This document shows, piece by piece, positions 35,420 to 42,989 of a stretch of 64,000 bases of DNA; position 1 is the first letter of the stretch, and each line of letters starts with the position of its first letter. Origin of the DNA: Ferruginibacter sp. HRS2-29 (GTDB lineage Bacteria; Bacteroidota; Bacteroidia; Chitinophagales; Chitinophagaceae). A program made the translations under genes and the position numbers. Where the stretch lies: assembly GCF_024343615.1 (NCBI RefSeq), contig NZ_RJUB01000001.1, positions 62,001-126,000 of the forward strand, given 5' to 3'. Below the pieces are notes generated by a model. The model was not told the DNA's origin, ran no database searches, and was given only the letters and a program-made list of their open reading frames with translations.

Positions 35420-35521
35420 GTTTTTACAACTTTTAAAGAATAAGAAATATAAAATAAGGAAGTTGGTACATCCTGATGAACCAACTTCCCTATTCTTTAT
35501 TTCTGATTAATTATTTCTTAT

Positions 35522-35929
35522 TTAATCGAACGATTCCGTATTCAGGTGCACCTTCGTCATTTCATGAAAATGATTCTGTAATATATTCAGTGGGATCGGC
35601 GTACCAATATGCCGCTGTTCATCCCTGTACCAGATCTCCATCCGGCTGAAGTCGCCTTCTTTGGGCGTAAGCATGCGGAAAGCACCTTTGGAATACTTCA
35701 CTGTACCATCTTCATTTACGTGTTTGTGGAATTTCAGATCGGTCAATTCCTGTTCGGTGATCTCAATCGTACTTAACTGTTCTGTTTCGTACCAGAAACC
35801 CTGAGCCCCGGTGTCCACACAAACCTGTTTTTCATCATTGTTGAGGTCGATCACTTCTCCCCTTTTTTTGTCGCCGTCATTATCGGCAATTACATAGTCG
35901 CCTTTTTTAAGATCATGAAATTTTATCAT
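35522..35929 (-). CDS. Conserved-looking hypothetical protein
   Basis: The 135-residue soluble protein opens with MIKFHDLKKGDYVIADNDGD, which reads like a small beta-barrel (KOW/SH3-like) segment with the core KRGEVIDLNNDEKQVCVDTG. The second half contains LTPKEGDFSRMEIWYRDEQRH. No signal peptide, membrane segment or known catalytic motif is visible, and no family is recognised. It is flanked by the rpsA terminator and a CTAAACT repeat element. Confidence 0.75.
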   Translation of the reverse strand: MIKFHDLKKGDYVIADNDGDKKRGEVIDLNNDEKQVCVDTGAQGFWYETEQLSTIEITEQELTDLKFHKHVNEDGTVKYSKGAFRMLTPKEGDFSRMEIWYRDEQRHIGTPIPLNILQNHFHEMTKVHLNTESFD

Positions 35930-35962
35930 GGCAAGTGTTTTTTTGTTATAGCAATATAAGGA

Positions 35963-36059
35963 AAAGTTTAGAAGTTTAGACCTTTAGGGGTTTAGGGGTC
36001 TAGAGAAATTCCTTCAAAAAGATTATCTAAACTTCTAAACCCCCAAACCTCTAAACTTA
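35963..36059. repeat. CTAAACT/TTTAGAAG-type palindromic element
   Basis: The left array AAAGTTTAGAAGTTTAGACC with TTTAGGGGTTTAGGGG at 35963-36000 faces the right array CTAAACTTCTAAACCCCCAA and ACCTCTAAACTTA at 36026-36059. The core is about 25 bases. The right end forms the TAA stop of hmgA. Confidence 0.85.
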
Positions 36060-37214
36060 TTCCGCCCAACTCATCACATATCCCTCATTCTCTATCTCCA
36101 ATGCCGTTTGCGTAAGTTTCAGTGGCCGGAAAGTATCTACCATCACCGCCAGTTCTTTGGTTTCCTTTGCACCGATACTTTTTTCTGCCAGCCCGGGATG
36201 TGGCCCATGCGGAATACCGGCCGGGTGCAGCGTGATCATTCCGCGGGTGACATGCTTACGGCTCATGAAATCGCCATCTACATAGTACAGCAGCTCATCG
36301 CTATCGATGTTACTGTGGTTGTACGGGGCAGGTATCGCCAAAGGATGATAATCGAACAGACGCGGCACAAATGAACATACCACAAAGGCATCCGTTTCAA
36401 AAGTCTGGTGCACAGGTGGCGGCTGATGTACCCTTCCGGTAATGGGCTCAAAATCATGGATGCTGAACGCATACGGATAGCAGCAGCCATCCCAGCCAAT
36501 CACATCAAAAGGATGCGTGCCGTAATGGATGCCATATAACATTCCTTGTTTTTTTGTCTGGATGATAAAATCTCCCTTCTCATCTATCGTCTGCAGGTTT
36601 TCCGGCGTGCGGATATCCCTTTCGCAATACGGAGAATGCTCCATCAGTTGGCCATATTTGCTGAGGTAACGTTTGGGATAACGGATAGGTGTATGCGATT
36701 CCACGATGAATAAACGGTTTTCGGTGGTATCAAAATGTACCTGGTAAATGCAGCCGCGTGGGATCACGAGGTAATCGCCGTAACCGAATTTCAATTCACC
36801 ATAACAGGTTTTCAACACGCCGCTTCCTTCATGCACAAAGATCATTTCATCGCTGTCGGCATTTTTATAAAAATAATCCGTCATGCTTTGTTGCGGCGCA
36901 GCCAGCACGATATGGCAATCATTGTTGACCAATACCGCTTTCCGGCTTTCCAGGAAATCCGCTTCTGGTTTTACCCTGAACCCCTCGAGGCTACGATGTT
37001 TCAGCATCCTTTCTTCCGCCACCTTCGGTGAAACATCGATTGGATCATCACATTTCACAATAAGTGTAGGGGCATACGTATGGTAAAGCAAAGAGTAATC
37101 GTTGGAAAACCCTTCGGTAGAAAATAATTGCTCGGAATATAAACTCCCATCCGGCTTACGAAACTGTGTATGCCTTTTGTGAGGAATGGTTCCGGCTTTG
37201 TGATAATGAGCCAT
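36057..37214 (-). CDS. hmgA: Homogentisate 1,2-dioxygenase
   Basis: The 385-residue protein starts MAHYHKAGTIPHKRHTQFRK and contains IPRGCIYQVHFD, the cupin-core segments IHYGTHPFDVIGWDGCCYPY and VHQPPPVHQTFE, and LHPAGIPHGPHPG with iron-binding histidines. It opens the ring of homogentisate to maleylacetoacetate in tyrosine and phenylalanine catabolism and needs O2. Other pathway genes are not adjacent. An upstream TTGATAA/GAATAAT heptamer array touches the start region. Confidence 0.93.
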   Translation of the reverse strand: MAHYHKAGTIPHKRHTQFRKPDGSLYSEQLFSTEGFSNDYSLLYHTYAPTLIVKCDDPIDVSPKVAEERMLKHRSLEGFRVKPEADFLESRKAVLVNNDCHIVLAAPQQSMTDYFYKNADSDEMIFVHEGSGVLKTCYGELKFGYGDYLVIPRGCIYQVHFDTTENRLFIVESHTPIRYPKRYLSKYGQLMEHSPYCERDIRTPENLQTIDEKGDFIIQTKKQGMLYGIHYGTHPFDVIGWDGCCYPYAFSIHDFEPITGRVHQPPPVHQTFETDAFVVCSFVPRLFDYHPLAIPAPYNHSNIDSDELLYYVDGDFMSRKHVTRGMITLHPAGIPHGPHPGLAEKSIGAKETKELAVMVDTFRPLKLTQTALEIENEGYVMSWAE

Positions 37215-37480
37215 GATAATTGATAATTGATAATGAATAATGAATAATTCCTTATGGTGGAAATTTATTCAATTATGCAAAGCTCCAGAGAAGCGAGCAG
37301 GAAGATGTATTTCCATCTGCGCTTATCGATATCGTAGGTGAAATTGCGGTGATATGGCATACGATGAAATTAAGAATTTAAAATTAAGAATTAAGAATTA
37401 GTTACGCACGGGTTCGATAAGTCATTAATTTTATGTCGAACTTGCTTTCATTCTTAATTTTAAATTCTTAATTCTTAATT
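37215..37480. repeat. Intergenic repeats: TTGATAA array and TTAATTC-type palindromic element
   Basis: Four heptamers (TTGATAA, TTGATAA, TGAATAA, TGAATAA) lie at about 37217-37245. Positions 37369-37405 (AATTAAGAATTTAAAATTAA...) and 37450-37480 (CATTCTTAATTTTAAATTCT...) are inverted arrays around a core that itself has TTCGATAA...TGTCGAA symmetry. The right array runs into the TTG start codon of the next gene. No gene was seen in this gap. Confidence 0.8.
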
Positions 37481-37967
37481 GACTCGTATCGGATTGATAT
37501 CAGACACCCACAGCTACCTGGATGAAGCCGTGTTTCAGCATTTCAAAGAGTGTGATGAAATATGGCATGCCGGTGATTTCGGCAATATGGAAGTAATTGA
37601 ACAGTTACGGGCTTTCAAGCCGTTGCGGGGTGTATATGGAAATATTGATGCGAACGATATCCGGGCGATCTATCCTGAAAAACTTTTCTTTACCTGTGAA
37701 AAAGTGAATGTGTTCATACAGCATATCGGTGGTTACCCCGGCCGTTATGCACCCGGCGTTAAAAAAGATATCCTGGCGCACAAATCACAGTTATTCATCA
37801 GTGGCCATTCGCATATCCTGAAAGTGATGTATGATGAAAGTGTACATTGCTTGCACATGAACGCGGGTGCGGCAGGTAAACAAGGGTGGCACAAAATGCG
37901 TACGATGATCCGCTTCGCGATAGATGGAAAAGACATTAAAAATTGTGAAGTGGTGGAGTTAGATTAG
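37479..37967 (+). CDS. YfcE-type metallophosphoesterase
   Basis: The 162-residue protein starts at TTG 37479 and reads TRIGLISDTHSYLDEAVFQH. Metal ligands are seen in SDTH, HAGDFG, GNIDAND, and GHSHI. The size fits the YfcE/MJ0936 family of small phosphodiesterases. The physiological substrate is unknown. No ATG is available before the SDTH motif, so TTG is required; it overlaps the last unit of the upstream TTAATTC array. Confidence 0.9.
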   Translation: MTRIGLISDTHSYLDEAVFQHFKECDEIWHAGDFGNMEVIEQLRAFKPLRGVYGNIDANDIRAIYPEKLFFTCEKVNVFIQHIGGYPGRYAPGVKKDILAHKSQLFISGHSHILKVMYDESVHCLHMNAGAAGKQGWHKMRTMIRFAIDGKDIKNCEVVELD

Positions 37968-38038
37968 AGATTCACTTGTTGCGGTAAAAAAGATTCGATT
38001 GTATAAACTTTCAAAAGCCCTTATAAACTACGAAGGTT

Positions 38039-38204
38039 TCACCATTCACTATTCACCATCGTATTCAGAAACCCTACAAGATTATTCAGGGCAGCCTGAT
38101 CCGGTGCGTAGCCCGGCATATATACGATCTCGATCCGTATCACTTTTTGAGCAGCCGGCACCCAGGCCTCTAAGGATAAGAAAGGCTAAAAGTCTGTTTT
38201 TCAT
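38039..38204 (-). pseudogene. Remnant of a small secreted protein, frameshifted and truncated
   Basis: On the minus strand ATG 38204 gives a signal-like MKNRLLAFLILRGLGAG, then that frame ends quickly. A shift by one base near 38160 opens a protein-like frame, AAQKVIRIEIVYMPGYAPDQ then AALNNLVGFLNTMV, which ends NSEW-stop inside a GTGAATA-GTGAATGG repeat. I read this as a decayed gene cut by a repeat element. A sequencing error at the shift would give a short secreted peptide instead. Confidence 0.5.
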
Positions 38205-38291
38205 AAGTATTAGTTTAAGAAACGGGACAGCTCTTATAATATCTACGTATAAAAAATAAAAAGTTGTCTAAATTTAAGGACAAATAATCGT

Positions 38292-38912
38292 ATGGGAAAG
38301 AAAGACAAACGCGTTGACGCCTACATAGCCGCATCCGCTGAATTTGCGCAGCCGATCCTTACACATTTACGTGAGTTGGTGCACAAAGCTTGTCCGGAGG
38401 TAGAGGAGACTATCAAATGGGGATTTGCTGCTTTTGATTACAAAGGCGTAATGTGTACTATGGCTTCTTTCAGTCAGCACTGCGCCTTCGGTTTCTGGAA
38501 AGCCGCTATTATGAAGGATGCAGGCGAGCTCACCACCAATCAGAATACTGCGATGGGACATCTCGGCAAGATCACTTCATTGAAAGTGTTGCCCACAGAC
38601 AAAAAACTCATCGCCCTCATCAAAGAAGCGGCAAAGCTGAATGAAGACGGGATCAAGCTTCCTGCAAAGCCAAAACTTACCGCCGCCACCATGGTAGCCA
38701 CCCCGGATTATTTTTTGAAAGAATTGAAGAAAAACAAAAAAGCATTCAGCATATTCGAAGCCTTCGCGCCATCGCACCGCAAAGAATACAATCAATGGAT
38801 CATAGAAGCCAGGACAGAAGAAACCCGAAACAGGCGAATGACGCAGGCTATTGAGTGGATCGCTGAGGGCAAAGGACGGAACTGGAAATACGAGCAATCA
38901 ATTAAGAATTAA
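38292..38912 (+). CDS. DUF1801/YdeI family protein
   Basis: The 206-residue protein has an N-terminal DUF1801 domain (about 10-115; LRELVHKACPEVEETIKWGF, CAFGFWKAAIM) and a C-terminal YdeI-type segment (about 140-205; FEAFAPSHRKEYNQWIIEAR). Family knowledge gives no firm biochemical function, only an iron-chaperone-like fold similarity for DUF1801. The final residues SIKN and the TAA are encoded by the adjacent palindromic repeat. Confidence 0.88.
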   Translation: MGKKDKRVDAYIAASAEFAQPILTHLRELVHKACPEVEETIKWGFAAFDYKGVMCTMASFSQHCAFGFWKAAIMKDAGELTTNQNTAMGHLGKITSLKVLPTDKKLIALIKEAAKLNEDGIKLPAKPKLTAATMVATPDYFLKELKKNKKAFSIFEAFAPSHRKEYNQWIIEARTEETRNRRMTQAIEWIAEGKGRNWKYEQSIKN

Positions 38913-38978
38913 CAATTACGAATTTTGTACTCCTTTGCCTTAAATTGTTAATTCGTAATTGTTAATTCGTAATTGATT
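38896..38978. repeat. 83-bp palindromic element spanning two convergent stop codons
   Basis: Positions 38896-38924 and the reverse complement of 38950-38978 agree at 28 of 29 bases (AATCAATTA[A/C]GAATTAACAA...). The core is 25 bases. The arms cover the last codons of the YdeI-like gene and reach into the stop codon of the opposing gene. Confidence 0.9.
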
Positions 38979-40062
38979 ATTCAATCCAGTCTGCAATAAA
39001 CACATTCGTATCCCTTGTGCCACCGTTATTACGGTTGCTGCTGAAAACGAATTTCTTTCCATCGGGGCTGAACATCGGGAAAGCATCGAAGCCTTTATCC
39101 CTGGAGATCTTTTTCATATTGCTGCCATCCAGGTCCGCGAGGTACATGTTGAATGGGAACCCGCGTTTGTATTCGTGATTGCTACAGAAAATAAAATGAT
39201 TGCCATCCGGCGTAAAATTAGGTGCCCAGTTGGCTTGCGCCAAAGTAGTTACCTGGCGGGCATCGCTGCCATCCACATTCGCGATCCACACTTCCATATT
39301 GGTAGGTGCTACCAGGTTTTCTGCCAGCAACTCCTTATACTCTTTTATCTCTTCCGGGGTTTTCGGGCGGGAAGCACGCCAGATGATCTTTTTGCCATCA
39401 GGGCTGAACCACGCTCCACCATCATACCCCAATGCATTGGTGATACGTTTTACATGTTTACCATCCAGATCCATGGTATAAAGATCCAGGTCGCCATCAC
39501 GCATGCTCGTAAAAACGATCTTATTACCTTTCGGTGAAATGGTGGCTTCTGCATCGTAGCCTTTTGTTTTGGTCAGTTGCTTTACAATTTTACCACTGGT
39601 ATCTGCTTTAAAAATATCGAAGCTCTCATAGATCGGCCAGATATATTTATTGCCATACTTTTTACGATCCGGAACCGGCGGGCATTCATTGCCGGCAAGG
39701 TGCGTGGAACCATACAAAATATGCCTGCCATCAGGGTAAAAGAAGGCGCAGGTTGTACGGCCGGTACCGGTACTCACCAGTTTAGGGGTAAATTTTTCGT
39801 TGGCCGAAACCGGGATTTTCCCCATCCAGATCTGATCACATTGTATGCCTTCCTTAGCATCCGATTTCTGGTAGACCAGGTATTTTCCATCAAAACTGAA
39901 ATAAGCTTCTGCGTTATCACCGCCAAAAGTGAGCTGCCTGATATTGGCAAAATAATCTTCGCCTGCAAAATGGACCGTGTCATTCACTACAGCCGTATGC
40001 TGGCTAAATGCCGGAAAGTTATTCATCAAAAAAAACAACGCAAAGCCCGCTATGTACTTCAT
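38977..40062 (-). CDS. Secreted TolB-like WD40/PD40 beta-propeller protein
   Basis: Starting at ATG 40062 (MKYIAGFALFFLMNNFPAFS signal peptide) the protein has 361 residues, and a longer start would overlap the -7 box. At least five PD40 repeats can be seen: AYFSFDGKYLVYQ, FFYPDGRHILY, ATISPKGNKIVFTSMRDGD, AWFSPDGKKIIW, NFTPDGNHFIFCSN and PMFSPDGKKFVFSSN. It is a periplasmic or surface beta-propeller, probably a binding or scaffold protein; no catalytic domain is present. Confidence 0.9.
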   Translation of the reverse strand: MKYIAGFALFFLMNNFPAFSQHTAVVNDTVHFAGEDYFANIRQLTFGGDNAEAYFSFDGKYLVYQKSDAKEGIQCDQIWMGKIPVSANEKFTPKLVSTGTGRTTCAFFYPDGRHILYGSTHLAGNECPPVPDRKKYGNKYIWPIYESFDIFKADTSGKIVKQLTKTKGYDAEATISPKGNKIVFTSMRDGDLDLYTMDLDGKHVKRITNALGYDGGAWFSPDGKKIIWRASRPKTPEEIKEYKELLAENLVAPTNMEVWIANVDGSDARQVTTLAQANWAPNFTPDGNHFIFCSNHEYKRGFPFNMYLADLDGSNMKKISRDKGFDAFPMFSPDGKKFVFSSNRNNGGTRDTNVFIADWIE

Positions 40063-40077
40063 TTTTATAATTTTTTG

Positions 40078-40111
40078 CAAAGGTAACCATCAATTGAACT
40101 GTTTTGTCAAA
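40078..40111 (-). promoter_or_regulatory. Promoter of the PD40 protein gene
   Basis: On the minus strand TTTG (40108-40111) and TACCTTTG (40078-40085) are spaced 22 bases apart, with ATG 40062 following after 15 bases. Confidence 0.65.
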
Positions 40112-40141
40112 TATTTGTCAATAATGAAAGCCCTGAAACAT

Positions 40142-40149
40142 TAATTTTG
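40142..40149 (+). promoter_or_regulatory. -7 box TAATTTTG for the TPR lipoprotein gene
   Basis: TAATTTTG matches TAnnTTTG, 20 bases before ATG 40170. A TTTG lies 24 bases upstream, slightly long. Confidence 0.5.
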
Positions 40150-40169
40150 CGTTCAATAACAGGATTTTC

Positions 40170-40964
40170 ATGAAATATCTTTTCCTTTTTTGCACGCTTG
40201 TTTTCATGGGCTGCAATAATACCGACAATACCGCTTCTTCCTCACCTTCAGACACCAACTCGAGGGAAGTGGCCCTTAAGAACGATATCGCCGGCTTTCC
40301 CGATTCCGCCTTGCTGAAAGAAAACCTGGTGCAATATTACCGCGAAAGCGGCCGGTACGACAATGCCCTTTCCGCCGTAAATGAGGCGTTGAAAAAAGAC
40401 AGCACCAGCGCAAGATGGTGGGATATCAAGGCCACGCTTCAGTTTGAAAACAATGATACGCTTGGTGCAATAAGATCTTTCGAAAAAGCCGTTTCCATCA
40501 AAGCCGATCCGGAATATATCATTTCGCTGGGTACATTGTATGCACAGACAAAAAATCCGAATGCGCTCATCATGGCGGATGCCTTGCTGAGCAGTAAAGC
40601 CGATGCGGAAAAGGAATCTTATTTTATACAGGGACTTTATTACAGTTATAAAAATGAAAAGGAAAAAGCGATCGTTTATTTTGATAAATGCCTTCAACTG
40701 AATTACACTTACATGAGTGCCTATACAGAAAAAGCGCTGGCTTTGTACGATCTGAAAAGATACCCGGAAGCATTGGCGGTTTTGGATAAAGGCTTAACAT
40801 TGCAGAATAACTACGACGAAGGATATTATTATCGTGGCCGTGTGCTGGAGAAAATGGATAAACGCGAGGAAGCCATCGAGGCATACCAGACAGCATTGAT
40901 GTACGATCCGGAATATATAGAAGCGAAAGACGCACTGGCAAAACTCGGTGTAAAAACACAGTAA
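40170..40964 (+). CDS. TPR-repeat lipoprotein
   Basis: The 264-residue protein has a lipoprotein signal (FLFCTLVFMGCNN, Cys15). A Ser/Thr/Asn-rich linker follows, then about five tetratricopeptide repeats, for example YYRESGRYDNALSAVNEALK, AIVYFDKCLQLNYTYMSAYT and YYYRGRVLEKMDKREEAIEA. It probably scaffolds protein contacts in the envelope. It is divergent from the PD40 gene with a shared promoter region. Confidence 0.9.
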   Translation: MKYLFLFCTLVFMGCNNTDNTASSSPSDTNSREVALKNDIAGFPDSALLKENLVQYYRESGRYDNALSAVNEALKKDSTSARWWDIKATLQFENNDTLGAIRSFEKAVSIKADPEYIISLGTLYAQTKNPNALIMADALLSSKADAEKESYFIQGLYYSYKNEKEKAIVYFDKCLQLNYTYMSAYTEKALALYDLKRYPEALAVLDKGLTLQNNYDEGYYYRGRVLEKMDKREEAIEAYQTALMYDPEYIEAKDALAKLGVKTQ

Positions 40965-40990
40965 TATTATCGTTTAATTTTAATAAAATT

Positions 40991-41060
40991 CCTGTCAGCC
41001 TGAGCTTGTCGAAGGCGAAGGTTTATTGGGGATCGCCTTCGACAAGCTCAGGCTGACAGG
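40991..41060. repeat. 70-bp palindrome with perfect 28-bp arms
   Basis: The left arm 40991-41018 starts CCTGTCAGCCTGAGCTTGTC; the right arm 41033-41060 is its exact reverse complement, and the loop is 14 bases. The arm contains CCTGAGCTTGTCGAAGG, a word I recall as a dispersed palindromic repeat in many unrelated bacteria. It lies between the TPR gene and rpe. Confidence 0.9.
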
Positions 41061-41106
41061 TAACAGAAACAGGAACGCTAACATATCCACTCATAAAAAA
41101 ATATTT

Positions 41107-41754
41107 ATGGCAATTATAGCCCCTTCTCTCCTGGCAGCAAATTTTTTACAGCTTCAACGGGATTGTGATATGCTGAACGCCAGCGAGGCCGACTGGTTTC
41201 ACCTCGATGTGATGGATGGAAGATTTGTGCCCAACATTAGCTTCGGGCCGATGCTCATCAAATTCATCACTTCCACCACCAGCAAATTCTGCGATGTGCA
41301 CCTGATGATAGAAGAACCGGAAAAATATTTTGAAGCCTTAAAAGAAGCGGGCTCCGACAGCCTGACGATACATGTGGAAACCTGCCGGCATCTTCACCGC
41401 AACATACAACTCATCAAGCAATTGGACATGGGTGCTGGTGTCGCTATCAACCCCCATACACCGGTAGATTTGTTGAAAGACATTCTCGGGGATATCGACC
41501 TGGTTTGCATCATGAGCGTCAATCCCGGATTTGGCGGGCAATCCTTCATACCGCATAGCCTCGATAAGATCAGGCAGTTAAAGGAAATGATCACCGAAAG
41601 AAACTTGAATGTAAAGATTGAAGTAGATGGCGGCATCACGTTGGCAAACGCCCAAAGCGTGATCGATGCCGGCGCAGATGTATTGGTGGCGGGAAGCACA
41701 GTGTTTAATTCTGCTGACCCGGGCGCAACTATTAAAGCTCTGAAACAACTTTAA
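41107..41754 (+). CDS. rpe: Ribulose-phosphate 3-epimerase
   Basis: From ATG 41107 (MAIIAPSLLAANFLQLQRD) it is 215 residues. Family marks are HLDVMDGRFVPNISFGP with the metal-binding His/Asp, DVHLMI, MSVNPGFGGQSFIP, and EVDGGITLANAQ. It interconverts ribulose-5-phosphate and xylulose-5-phosphate in the pentose phosphate pathway. An upstream extension in frame runs through the palindrome and is rejected. Confidence 0.96.
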   Translation: MAIIAPSLLAANFLQLQRDCDMLNASEADWFHLDVMDGRFVPNISFGPMLIKFITSTTSKFCDVHLMIEEPEKYFEALKEAGSDSLTIHVETCRHLHRNIQLIKQLDMGAGVAINPHTPVDLLKDILGDIDLVCIMSVNPGFGGQSFIPHSLDKIRQLKEMITERNLNVKIEVDGGITLANAQSVIDAGADVLVAGSTVFNSADPGATIKALKQL

Positions 41755-41755
41755 A

Positions 41756-42020
41756 AATTACGAATTACCAATTACGAATTACGAATGAAGCAAAAAGGGG
41801 ATCACAGATTTTAAAAAAGGGATGCAGGGGATTGCACAGATTGTTTTCACTTCGTAAAAACGAAAATGCAGTTTATAAATCCTGCGGCTTTTATTTAAGC
41901 CGCAGGATTTATAAACTGCATTTTGATTTTCTGCGAAGCAGGAAAAATCTGTGCAATCCCCTTCATCCTTTTTTAATCTGCGATCCCTCTCTCGCTTCAT
42001 TCGTAATTCGTAATTTATAA
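41756..42020. repeat. ~265-bp nested palindrome (three repeat types)
   Basis: The two halves are near-perfect reverse complements over about 120 bases each. The outermost layer is AATTACGAATTACGAATGAAGC arms, the middle layer GGGATCACAGATT...GGGGATTGCACAGATT arms, and the innermost a 28-bp perfect stem (AAAATGCAGTTTATAAATCC then TGCGGCTT) with loop TTATTT at about 41907. It lies between convergent rpe and a lipoprotein gene whose TAA stop is at its edge. Confidence 0.92.
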
Positions 42021-42914
42021 TTGTTTCTCCATTTGCTTCAGCACAAAAACATTTTGCTTCACCCAATTCCTCTCCCCTTTTGGCCAGTTGTATTTTCTAT
42101 CCAGTAATTCATCGGCCATTTTGTAGGCGATGGCAGCCTGCTTCGCATTGTAAAAACAGCTGATCCAGTTAGCCGGCAGATCTTTCTCTTTTCTCATGTA
42201 AATACCACCGGCGTACCATTTAAAGCACGACGGCAACCCGGTAAGGATTACATCTTCGGATCTTGCATTGATACAATGATCATAAAACAGAACAAAAAAG
42301 TGGATCGACGCTTTCAGCCGGGCTTTGATGGCTTCGTCGGTTTCCGGTTGTTTGGGGGCTATGCGCCAGCGGTTGTTGGTGATGTGAAAAGGTTCGTCAC
42401 GGATCTGCAAATGTGCTACCGCTTCCCCTTTGTATTCGACCAGTTTTTTTTCATTGCCCGATGTCACTTCATTGAGTGTAAGATTTTTCGGATCGAGTCG
42501 GGCAACCTGGTGCAGTTCTTTCGTTCCGTTATCCAGTTTCATTTCAATCAAATAAGGCTTTTTATCATCGTGCAGCATCCAGACTCCCAGACGGTATTCT
42601 CCCCGCGGATCCTTCACCATCGTACCATCGTTGAAAAAACAATAACCACGGTTCGCCATTTCGAGTTCTGAATCTCCCCGGGAATTTTTGATATCGTCAG
42701 CATCTTCCTTATTGTTCCACGACTGGCAAAGGATCTCTTTCATATCCTGTTTTTCATTCAGATCCACCAAACCAGCAACTCTGAAATCCGGGACTGTTTC
42801 GGCCGGCTGGTCTTCGGTGACTATTTCACCGGTCGATTCATTTTTTCTGCCGGCACAGCCGGATAGCAGCATCAGGACGACCATTACATATATAACCTGG
42901 GTAAATTGTTTCAT
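42015..42914 (-). CDS. Hypothetical lipoprotein
   Basis: The start at ATG 42914 (MKQFTQVIYVMVVLMLLSGC) gives a lipobox LLSGC and a mature protein of about 280 residues. The N-terminal mature half contains WNNKEDADDIKN and GYCFFNDGTMVKDPRGEYRLGVW, resembling lipocalin-like stress-response lipoproteins. The C-terminal half is helical (ARLKASIHFFVLFYDHC, AIAYKMADELLDRKY). No family is confidently recognised. It is divergent from the TonB receptor gene and may work in the same envelope context, but nothing proves it. Confidence 0.8.
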   Translation of the reverse strand: MKQFTQVIYVMVVLMLLSGCAGRKNESTGEIVTEDQPAETVPDFRVAGLVDLNEKQDMKEILCQSWNNKEDADDIKNSRGDSELEMANRGYCFFNDGTMVKDPRGEYRLGVWMLHDDKKPYLIEMKLDNGTKELHQVARLDPKNLTLNEVTSGNEKKLVEYKGEAVAHLQIRDEPFHITNNRWRIAPKQPETDEAIKARLKASIHFFVLFYDHCINARSEDVILTGLPSCFKWYAGGIYMRKEKDLPANWISCFYNAKQAAIAYKMADELLDRKYNWPKGERNWVKQNVFVLKQMEKQL

Positions 42915-42989
42915 CGGTTCAAAAATAAAAAACATCCTTCAACGGGTGATATTTTCTTACAAACTGATAAAAATATTTACCTTCATCGT

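Noticed and set aside
37999..38259. 86-codon plus-strand frame
   Set aside because: It spans a repeat and is antisense to the signal peptide and body of the gene remnant on the minus strand.
41026..41106. N-terminal extension of rpe
   Set aside because: It would translate the right arm of the 70-bp palindrome; the family start is at ATG 41107.
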